A stretch of DNA of 64,000 nucleotides, taken from positions 62,918,101 through 62,982,100 of the forward strand of contig CM023540.1 of NCBI GenBank assembly GCA_013350335.1. The letters are read 5' to 3'. Source of the DNA: Chimonanthus salicifolius. Its lineage: Eukaryota; Streptophyta; Magnoliopsida; Laurales; Calycanthaceae. The notes below the pieces were generated by a model that was not told where the DNA came from, ran no database searches, and worked only from the letters and a program-made list of their open reading frames with translations. Below, piece after piece: positions 20,601 to 29,668 of this stretch (position 1 is its first letter; each line of letters starts with the position of its first letter). The position numbers and the translations under genes were made by a program.

Positions 20601-23392
20601 ATTCTGTAATAGCCCGGACTTTTTAAATCAGTATAAATGTGGATATTATTTATTTTAATGGTGGAAATTGGAAATTTGATGGAATAAATGGTGAATGGAT
20701 CAAAATATGGACAAAGGCCCAAGTATGGCCCAAAGGACATGGATTTGGATTTAAATTCATTTAAAGGGGCAAGGATGGTCAAATTGGGCCCAAGACCATT
20801 TGGGATCCAATGGGTCAAGATAATGTAAGCTCTAAGGTAAATGGGTAAGGGTGAATTTAATTGGGCCATGGGCCCAATGGTGATCCAATAAGAGTAATGG
20901 ATTTAATTAAATTTAAATCACTTAAGTTGGTGATGAATTGACCAAGGTGACATGGCCGATTGGGACCCACCTCCACCTCATCAAATGAGGTGGCGTGTGG
21001 ACCCAGGATTGGTGGGGTCGGCCACCATGGTTGACTTGATCAACCATGGGTAGAATAATGGAATTAGGTTAAGTGGGAATTAATTAACCTAAGGTAATTA
21101 ACTAATTAATTAAATGATTAAATTATTTAAAAGGTGGTCAAAGGGGTCAAAAGATGGAAAACTAAACCTTTCCATCTTAAGAAGCCAAAAACGTTGGCTT
21201 GGTGGAGTTTATCCCAACCACCATAAACCATAAAGCATAAAGCATAATGCATAAAAAATATCTTATGTAGTTGGTGCGAAAATTAAAGGTGAAGTGTAGT
21301 TTAAGTAAGCCTTGGGATAAAATGGTTTTCTTTTCATTCTCTCCCATTTCATTCTCTTCCTCTCTTGCTCTTCACCACCGTCCCACACCAAGGAAAGAAA
21401 AAAGAAGAAAAAACTTGGAAGAAGAAGAGAATAAAAGAGAGAAGAAAGGTGCAAGTGTTCGCCACCACTCCAAGATAAAAGCTTGGTATCTTCCTTCTCA
21501 CCATCTCCTCCTCTCACTCTCCCAAGTACACCCCATCTTGGCCGACCCAAGCTATGATGTTTTTCCATTGATTAAGCTCATCTTGGCCGATCAAACAAGG
21601 AGAAGAAGAAGAAAGAAGGCCAAGGAGTTCAAGAGGAGGAAGAAAAATCGGAGGAACCGTCGGATTGTAAGTATTTCTAAAACAAGAGATTAGATTTTTT
21701 TTAGGGTTTAAGAGATTATGAAATCCATTGCTTGGATTTAATGGTGGCCAAATTATCATAGGCCTTGGATCTCAAATCCATCCAATGGAAAGATGAGAAA
21801 TGGATAAAGTGGGAGACATGGATTAAGAAAATAAATAAATAAAGGATGTTTTAAGGGTTTTATGTATTAAAAATTTTATACAAACATGGGAAAGATAGAT
21901 TAAGAAAAAAACAAATGGATTAAGGACACTATGTATTTAAGTTATTTAAGCAATGGATGTATGGAAATTTTGAAAGGAACCATGGTAGATAAATAAGTGA
22001 TGAATTAGGGTTTTAAAGAATGGAAGTCCTGGAGGATGATTTAGGGTTTGAAGATTTTAATGGTTAAATGTAGGTAATTAAGGATCTTTAATGGAGTTTT
22101 TAGAGTTAGTATCATTAAAGAATGATTAATGATGTTAGGGTTTTAAATGATTAAATGTTGGTAAGTTTTAAAAGGGGGTTTGAATGTGGAATGATGATGG
22201 ATGTAAAATAATGGAAAAAAAATAAAAATAAATGGGGAATGTTGGTGGTGTTGATGAACCCTACGGTAATGTATTCATAATTTTATGGATGGAATGTTTT
22301 TAAATCCTATGGTGATGAAATGGGGTTTTTAGGTTTAAAACCATGGAAGGGGTTAATGATTTTGAAGGTTTTGAGTGAAAGAATGATAGTAAATTTTAAA
22401 GGGGTTTTTAAATGAGGGAATCCATGGATGAAGGTTAATGTTGTTATGGTCTTAAGTGTCACCAATGAATGATGAACCTTAGGGTGATGTGTGTGGTAGT
22501 TTTGATGGACCAAAATATACCAAATTGATGATCAAAATTGATGATTTAAATTGCATGATGTAAACCTCCTCATGGGAGGGCTTGTTATAGATCTAAATGT
22601 GGTGAAAAAGACCCAAGAAAAAATGGGGTTTAGGTTAAATTTAAAGGGGCTAATTTTATTGAAACCCATGACCCATTTGTGGGTCAATTAATGGGTTAGA
22701 TTTGGTATTATACATGTGAGTAATGAATGGGGATTAGGGTGAATCAAGTGGCTAATTTGTGATGATGTTATGGCTAAGGAGTCATTAAGGGATCCAAGTC
22801 TATGGATCAATTGATGGGCTAAGTATGGGGTTACATATGTGTTGAATGAATAAAGGTTAAGTTAATTAAATGGTTGATTTTAATGATTATATGACATGGT
22901 TGATGGGTCATTAATGGACCTAAGTTATGGATCATTAATGGGTCTAAGTTGTGGATCAATTATGGACCATAATGTACATGGATAAATGAGTGACTAGTCA
23001 TGGAAAAGAGGTAGTGGCAAAACCATAAATATGGGCCAAGATAAAGAAACCCATGGAAGATGATCATGGACTTAGGGACTCTAAGTAATAACCGTATGTG
23101 TGATAAATGAAGCCTCGGGTGGCTGGTTTGTAGACTTGTGTGATTAAAATGTTTAACGGACTAAATGGGACCCACAAAACCTAGTTAGTGAGGTTCGGTC
23201 ATGATGTATGGCCGAACCCCACTAAGGCATGCATTAGGGACTTAATCATGGATAAAACATGGACTAATTATTAATGTGTAATAAGGTACCGGACATCGCA
23301 GGCGGTGCGCGATCGGCGACCGGGTTTATCGAAAGGAAAACGAAAAAGGACGCTAGTCGGTATTTGGTAGGATTCCTACCTTTTTGTAAGCC

Positions 23393-23533
23393 ATGGATTA
23401 AGTATTATGTGATGGTTTTTCCTTTGATTTATTTTGGTCATGGATTAAGTATTATGTGATGGTTTTCCTTTGATTTATTTTGGTCATGGATTAAGTATTA
23501 TGTGATGGTTTTCCTTTGATTTATTTTGGTAAT
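23393..23533 (+). repeat. 45-bp tandem repeat, three copies, LTR E1
   Basis: Unit containing CATGGATTAAGTATTATGTG and TTTCCTTTGATTTATTTTGG. The same three-copy block occurs in LTR E2 at 32459-32600. Confidence 0.88.
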
Positions 23534-23639
23534 CACGTAATGGTTTTAAGATGGGTTTTATGACTATGATCATATATATTACATGGCATATGGGATCTAC
23601 ATCTCATGCATGACATGGGAGGGATATGGTATGGGAAGG

Positions 23640-24010
23640 ATGAAATGAAACCGGAGTCCATGCTCCGTCGGGGCGACCGAGAAGCAAGCATGGGGATATC
23701 TTGATATGTTTCATCCATCAAGAGGGATATTATGAAATGAAACTGGAGTCCATGCTCCATCGGGGCGACCGAGAAGCAAGCATGGGGATATCTTGATGTG
23801 TTTCATCCATCAAGAGGGATATTATGAGATATAACCGGAGTCCATGCTCCGCCGGGGTGACCGAGAAACAAGCATGGGGACACCTTGACGAGGCTTTACC
23901 GTCAAAGGGGATGATTTGTGATTGTTTACACCTTGACGAGGTTTTACCGTCAAGGGGGATGATTTGTGATTGTTTACATCTTGACGAGGTTTTTCTGTCA
24001 AGGGGGATAT
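23640..24010 (+). repeat. Tandem hairpin array, LTR E1
   Basis: Three about 75-bp units with GGAGTCCATGCTCC stems, CGGGGCGACCGAGAAGCAAG-like cores and CTTGATGTG...CATCAAG stems. They are followed by three CTTGACG/CGTCAAG units with GGGGATGATTTGTGATTG spacers. The sister LTR E2 (32715-32990) has one GGAG unit fewer, so copy number changes quickly. Confidence 0.88.
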
Positions 24011-24074
24011 GGCAGCATGATGGTATGGATGATGGGTGGGATTTATGACATAGGACACCCATTGCATGACATTG

Positions 24075-24959
24075 TGTAATGCCCCGCCCTTTCCGAGAAT
24101 TCAGAGTCTAATTTTTTTTTAAAAATTAATAATAAAACATCGGAAGAGAGCGGGCGGCGTCACGACGCGAGTTAGGTTCAAACTACTCAATTCTGAACCT
24201 TAACTGGCCACCCATGTGTACATGGACTAGACCATGATAATGAATCACACATGGAACTAACATCAACATGCGAAATAACCTAGATTAACTGCAGAATAGA
24301 AAGACTAGATAGCAAGTAACAGTCTCAAACATTAATTAACATAAATCAACCATCCAAAGTTATTAACCTAATCAAACCATAGCAAGTAATGACTTATTAC
24401 ATGTCCAACAAAATATAGTTCAAATGACAGTAATGTAAAGAAGTCGAGTCCAACATTCAAGCGGTTAGGCTTGGCTCCCCTCCCGGTCAATGACCTTTTC
24501 TTTCCCTTTCCTTGTACCTGCATTCTCCTCTGAGGATAGAATTAGGGAGTTAGATCAACGCGGCTAGTAGGTTCCCGATCAGGGCTACCACATGATTAGC
24601 ATATAAAACATGCATATATATCATAATACATGATTAGTAAAAACAGGTAAAACAATGCTATGAAGTATGTACATGCAATGAGACCCTCCCATCATGTACA
24701 TTCATAGCCATCACTTGACGTGCCACGCACCGACAAGGTAATATACAATACACTTCCATCTCTTCATCACTGACTGATTCATATCACATATTAGTCCTCC
24801 TGGCGGGACTCTCATCGCCTAAGGAGACCAATGTGTACATGGATCTTAGTTTGAGCAATGGGCCCCACTATTTTCTCATTTAACATCATAATTAATAAAT
24901 TTACTAATCTAGGGGTATTTTCGTAAATATTCATCTTATTGAGAAATCGGGGTGTTACA
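24075..24959 (-). mobile_element. Short solo LTR F (885 bp), TSD CATTG
   Basis: Minus orientation, TGTAACACCCCG...GGGGCATTACA. It is flanked by perfect CATTG duplications (24070-24074, 24960-24964), and the empty site exists in LTR E2 at 33046-33052. It keeps the U5 hairpin, the acceptor (CTG 24518-24520) and GTTAG (24549-24553), but it lacks most of U3, the leader, the donor and the palindrome interval. It is a natural deletion derivative about one quarter of normal size. Confidence 0.93.
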
Positions 24960-25564
24960 CATTGCACCAAATTGCATGGTTTTGGATATGATATTATCTA
25001 TATGTTTTGTTACCACTAATCCATGTGTTAGCCCTACTCGGAGTCCTACTGGGCGCGTTATCTAACACCCTACTTCTACCCTAGCTGATGACGCAGGAGA
25101 TGGTGGAAACGGAGGACGAGACGGGAGCCAAGTTTAAGAGCTTGGGGAAGCGAGCTGTTTAGTTTATTTAAGTTTTATTTTGGAAATGTAATTTTGAGTA
25201 ACTTAGCTCGTCGGAATGTAATAACTTAAATTACTTGCTATGTTTTGGACTTTATTTTGGACAGTACGATTTAATGGCATTTTAGTAATTAAATGGATGT
25301 TTCTTCCTTGCTATCTGAAAATTGGTAGGATAGTCTCTATTACAATTTCAGCACTTAATTTAAATATTCATCGAGCTTACTTCTACGTGTGAACCATTCT
25401 CCATGGACTTAGTTCCCACGCACACGTAGGGTTAGCCAGTTAAGGGCCGGGCTTTAGAAGCTCGGACTTAACTCGCGTCGTGACGTCCGTGCCCTTTGTT
25501 ACTTTTATTTCAAAGAAAAAAAAATAGACTCTGATTTTCGGTGAAAAGGGGCGGGCGATACAGT

Positions 25565-25576
25565 TGGTATCAGAGC
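25565..25576 (+). other. Primer-binding site of element E
   Basis: TGGTATCAGAGC, a perfect initiator tRNA-Met match, two bases after LTR E1. Confidence 0.92.
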
Positions 25577-26127
25577 GAACTCGGAAGAATGAATCTCTCG
25601 AAGTAAGATTTAAGAAGGTTGCATGTCTCACTGACAGCTAAGAATCCCAACTGACCGACTCTTCGGAGTCTACTGCAAGGGGGCCGGGTTAATTTACTTC
25701 GATTGACTCAAACTGAAGTATTCAATCTGAGAGCCATACTTGACGGGAAGGAATGATAGCAAGGGAAGTATAATCCTTATAAGTTAGATCTATCAAACAT
25801 GGCAAGATAGGGTTTACTTCCCCAGAAATGAGAAAACATCTAGGTTTTCCCCCGAAATTGATGAAACAGTAGTAGATTTATCAAACATAGCAAAGTAGGA
25901 TGTACTTCCCCGGTATCCCCAATTTGAACAACAAACAATAGGAATTTAGAGATTCCCCCTCAGAAACAAAGGAAAACAAGTGTGCTTATTTGGCAACTTC
26001 CCCCAAACAAAATACATTGTACTATGCATAAGAAATTTCCCCAAAACCAAGTATGATTATTTGAAAATTTCCCCCAAAATACATTGTGCTATACATAAGA
26101 AATTCCTGAAAACCTAGATTTGTTTTA
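25577..26127 (+). other. Element E 5' leader
   Basis: Non-coding leader. From 25840 to 26110 it has imperfect tandem repeats around TTCCCC(C)AAA and GATTATTTG/CTTATTTGG segments, about 70 bp apart. Related repeats are in the leaders of A and H. Their position next to the PBS would suit a packaging or dimerisation function (inference). Confidence 0.6.
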
Positions 26128-26720
26128 TTGGAAACTGTTGTTGATGATTTTTGTATTCTATTTGTATTCTATGATACAGATATGTCAAGTGACGTGGAGT
26201 ATACGGAATTATGGAATAAGGGAACCCCTAGCTGTCCCATAGATTTGGTGTCTGCTTCCAGCATAGAAGTTAGCATGGACTTTCAGGAGGGACCTCCCGA
26301 GGAAAATGAATAGGATTTAACATCTCTTCCTGAAGAGAATATGGAAGACTTTCCGATGATAAGAGAGTCGGTAGGGGAAATAGAACCCTATTGTATGCGC
26401 GAGTTGTGCAACCAGGTTGGGCACAACTGTACATACTGTTGTACCCTCTTGAAGTGGTATGCCCGGTTTGTGGACTACATGGACACGGGAAAGAAAGGAC
26501 TAACTGTCCTTATATTGGAGGATCAGGGATAATACCTTGTTTGACATATGGAGTACTGGGTCACATGTCGATGTTGTGCCCTGACAGTTCCTGACAGTTC
26601 CTTTGTGTTTGAGGATGATGCAAGGTCTTCTACGGAAGACTAGGCTGGGGAGTAGTAAGAAAGGTCATTCAAAGAGGGTTATTTTGTAAGGGTTGTGGGT
26701 ACATTTTGTTATTTTGAAGG
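26128..26720 (+). pseudogene. Broken ORF upstream of gag with four zinc-knuckle-like modules
   Basis: Not a standard gag-pol domain. Starting near an ATG at 26128, the stretch is acidic (DLTSLPEEN-like), then has Cys/His modules in two frames: CNQVGHNCTYC (about 26411-26446), CPVCGLHGHGKERTNCPY (about 26457-26512), CLTYGVLGHMSMLCP (Tyr where a Cys would be expected, about 26540-26584) and FCKGCGY (about 26692-26712). A frameshift near 26450 and stops (26311, 26529) break it. Spacing of the modules suggests an ancestral nucleic-acid-binding protein, either a captured gene or an extra element ORF. A related piece lies inside LTR P at 56037-56140. Confidence 0.5.
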
Positions 26721-26849
26721 GTTTATTTTAACCCTACCAACCCTTGTATTATGATAGAAGTTTGAATGACTTTTTAAGGAAGTATGCAACTTATGAATTT
26801 ATGAAGGAACTAAGCCAGTAATTTTTTTTTTTTTTATGACTTAGGGAAA

Positions 26850-27452
26850 ATGCCTCCGAAGAGAAGAGCCCGACAAGACCCATGTGAGGAAGAAGAGGTA
26901 CAACCACCTCATCAGAAGGAAGTGCAGAATAGTGTGAATATTTCGGTGATAACCCCCGAGCTACAAAACTTAGTGCAAGCTATAGTCACTGCGGTTTTAC
27001 AACAACTCTTGAACGGAAATGAAACACGGGACCAAAGAGGTCAGGGTAGGGGAAATGTATTTCGCCCTCACAAGAGATTCAGACCCAACTCTTGGAGACC
27101 TTCAGCCTCTACTGGTAGTTCCTGTTTCCAGTGTGGTCAGCAGGGGCATTTCAAAAGAGAGTGTCCTCAGAACGATAGATCTTCGCACTTCAGAGGTTCT
27201 CGCCGTCGTCTAAATCGATCAGCTCAGCCACAGGGACCTAGAGCACATGACCCGACAGGAAGAGTACCTTCTCCGACAGAATCGGAGCAACTGAATGCTA
27301 CGATTTCTCTTCCAGAGACAATGGATCATTCAGTGATTCAAGGTATGGCAGTAGTTTGTAGTTCATATGCTTATGCATTATTTAATTTGGGAACATTCTA
27401 CTCTCTTGTATCTACTGCCTTCACATCTGTTACTAACACTTTAGCACAATAA
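26850..27452 (+). pseudogene. Element E gag, capsid deleted, fused to protease start
   Basis: A 200-codon frame from ATG 26850: basic start MPPKRRARQD, a Glu/Gln stretch, ELQNLVQAIVTAVLQQLLNG as in A gag, then a direct jump to the region before the zinc knuckle CFQCGQQGHFKREC. About 200 residues of capsid are missing compared with A. It continues into the protease start, where the active site reads LFNLGTF instead of LFDSGAS, so the catalytic Asp is lost. It shares the matrix-like N-terminus and the knuckle, so it might still bind RNA, but it cannot form a normal capsid or be processed by its own protease. Confidence 0.85.
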
Positions 27453-28189
27453 ATGTCCACTGAACTTACTATAGTATTCCCTATTGGTAGACAAGGACGA
27501 CCATTGGTGGGTATGTCGAGTCCCCGATAGATACAATTTGGTTCCATAAGTTGACCCATGAGTCTTATGATAGACAGAATAGTCCTACGAAGGTGTTAGT
27601 TATGCCCATGAATGGATTATACCCATAGGAGGGTTATATTCATGGATGGTTATTAACCATGGATGTGTATAACCATGGATGGGGGTTCCGATGTGATTTG
27701 GATTGATGTCAGGTATTGGTGTCGTAGAAGTTATGAACAAAAGGGTTAGTCACATAGTGACTTATGTGCAAATGAAGAAGTGCTAAGTTTTGGAGATGTA
27801 TTTAATGGGAAGGATAAGAGTCTAGTGAAACTCGAATGGGAAACTATGGGCGACTGCCGAGTTAGTCTAGCTAGCTGACTCTGTAGTTAGCCTATGGAGT
27901 TCCAGGAGAGTGCAACTAGAAACGTAGTTGAGATAGAATCAACAAAGGACTTGAACATAGGCTCGTACAGGCAGACTACCTCACACAGAGAGTAGACGAA
28001 AGAACGTATTGAATGAGTACGTATGGGAAATGTCTTGGTAGCAGATAAAGTGAAATAGAATTCATTAATCTACGTAAGATCGCAAATGGGTTCATGAGGA
28101 AAAGAGATAGCGTGAGGCAGAGTAAATTCTGCAAGAATGAAACTCAAGGGGTGATATGAGTGATGTTGTCATAATTACGAGGTACTTGA
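27453..28189 (+). other. Element E degenerate region where RT should be
   Basis: The first 60 bp still encode a protease strand (TELTIVFPIG). After that I recognise nothing: no RT or RNase H motifs, many stops, and a local repeat of AACCATGGATG near 27650-27685. In complete elements PR-RT-RNase H needs over 2 kb here, so this is a large deletion filled with unrecognised or heavily decayed sequence. Confidence 0.6.
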
Positions 28190-29606
28190 CGCGATTGAAC
28201 GGGAACAACGAATAGACCCAGAAATGGAGGAGGTATGGACCAAAATATCTACAGGCGAGGTAGTACCGGAATAGGACTTGCGACCGGGACAGGGTCTTGT
28301 ATTCCGAGGCAGGACGGATGTGCCTAGGAGTTGCAGAAGGGAGTTTTTGGTTGAGGCACACCAAACCAAGCTCTCTACCCATCCGGACAACGCCAAGATG
28401 TAGCATGATCTTAAGAGGCACTATTGGTGGCATGGACTCAAGAGAGATGTGGCAGAGTTTGTTGCTCGCTGCCTAACTTGACAACGGGTTAAGGCGGAAC
28501 ATCAGAAGCCACCGGGTGTGCTCAAACCCTTACCTGTACCGGAGTGGAAATGGGAGCACATCTCCATGGATTTTGTGACAGGGTTACCAAGGTCTTCCAA
28601 AGGCAACGATGCAATATGGGTCGTGGTGGATCGGTTGACCAAGTCTGCACATTTCTTTCCTGTCAAGACGACAGATTTATCAGAGACCTTGGGTCGACTG
28701 TACATCCGAGACATTGTAAGACTACATGGTGTACCTCGGACTATTGTGTCCGACAGAGATGGCCGATTTACTAGTAGGGTATGGCAGAGCATGTAGTCGG
28801 CTATGGAGACCGACGTATTGACCAGTACAGCATTCCACCCACAGACTGATGGACAGTCAAAGAGGACAATACAGATATTGGAGGATATGCTGAGAGCATG
28901 TATGCTGGATTTCAAGGGTGGATGAGAGGATCATTTGCCACTGGTGGAGTTCTCCTACAATAACAATTACTAGGCAAGCCTCCAGATGGCTCCATTTGAG
29001 GCCTTATATGATAGGCCGTGTAGATTGCCAGTGTGTTGGACAGAGGCCGGTGAGCCTACGCTGATTGGACCGGAGTTGGTTGCGGAGAATACAACGTAGA
29101 TCAAGGTGATACGACAACACCTACTCACTACACAGAGCCGTCAGAAGAGATACGCTGACAAGAGGAGAAGGTTCCTCGAGTTTGAGGTGGGAGACTTGGT
29201 GTTTTTTAAAGTCTCACCACGGAAGGGACACATGAGATTCGGGAAGAAGGGGAAGCTGTCACCTAGATTTGTGGGGCTGTTTCCAATCTTAAAGAGGGTG
29301 GGGGAAGTAGCTTATCAGTTGGTGCTTCCTCCACAGTTATCCTCTTTGCATGATGTGTTTCATGTGTCCATGTTGAGGAAATACAACCCCGACCCTTCAC
29401 ATGTATTGAACGTGCAAGACGTCGATGTACAAAGCGACGTGACGTGTGTGGAGAAGCCGATCAGAGTGATCGGGAGCGAACAAAGGGTGCTGTAGAACCG
29501 CGCCATTCAGTTCGTCAAGGTGGTATGGGAACAACATGGCAATGAAGAAACCACCTGGGAACTTGAGTTAGAGATGAGAACCGCTCATCCGGAGCTCTTC
29601 GTATGA
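28190..29606 (+). pseudogene. Element E integrase with chromodomain, multiple stops
   Basis: Covers the RNase H/IN boundary (EQRIDPEMEEVW), the zinc-binding region (HQTKLSTHP, HYWWHGLKRD, RCLT then a stop), the DDE core and the chromodomain, ending in TGA at 29604-29606. The first two catalytic Asp are present (SMDFVTGLP, VSDRDGRF). The catalytic Glu is Lys (DGQSKRTIQ). At least seven in-frame stops are visible, several being CAG-to-TAG or TGG-to-TGA changes (28794, 28922, 28970, 29097, 29493). The chromodomain ends WEQHGNEETTWELE. It is dead in cis; the intact LTRs could still be mobilised in trans. Confidence 0.88.
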
Positions 29607-29652
29607 GTTGTTTTGAACCTCTACTTCGCTCGAATTTTCGGGACGAAAATTT

Positions 29653-29668
29653 CAAAAAAGAATTGTAT
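29653..29668 (+). other. Polypurine tract of element E
   Basis: CAAAAAAGAATTGTAT-type tract directly before LTR E2. It is weaker in G than the tracts of A and Q. Confidence 0.6.

Larger units (their letters stand above)
17777..20604 (-). mobile_element. Partial LTR D (2828 bp, U3 terminus missing)
   Basis: Minus-strand LTR starting at the left with TGTAACGCCCCG (the U5 end). It has acceptor CTG at 18236-18238, GTTAG at 18266-18270, palindromes 18917-19910 and donor ACTTAC at 20112-20117. It runs into U3 and stops at 20604, where LTR E begins, so the outer U3 terminus (probably about 1 kb) is gone. U3 has two near-perfect GGAGTTTCATCTC palindromes (20464-20492, 20571-20599). It may be the 3' LTR of element J, interrupted by the E/H complex (inference). 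Confidence 0.85.
20605..25562 (+). mobile_element. LTR E1, 5' LTR of element E, interrupted by solo LTR F
   Basis: Starts TGTAATAGCCCGG at 20605 and ends at 25562 (GGGCGATACA) directly before a PBS. Without F and its duplicated 5 bp it is 4068 bp. It is near-identical to 29669-33644. Donor GTAAGT is at 21667-21672, CTAAC at 25062-25066, acceptor CAG at 25094-25096 and the U5 hairpin at 25438-25472. A 45-bp tandem repeat lies at 23393-23533. Only one GGTTCGGCCAT-type palindrome (23190-23220) is present. The left flank is CATTC (20600-20604). Confidence 0.93.

Noticed and set aside
21271..21693. A 140-codon Lys/Arg/Glu-rich open frame in LTR E1
   Set aside because: It lies in the pyrimidine/purine-rich leader common to all LTRs. 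The sister LTR E2 breaks the frame with small indels, and codon content just reflects GAA/GAG repeats. No conserved protein across LTRs.
27640..27690. AACCATGGATG short repeats as a regulatory site
   Set aside because: Three imperfect copies in a heavily decayed pol region, no parallel in other elements.
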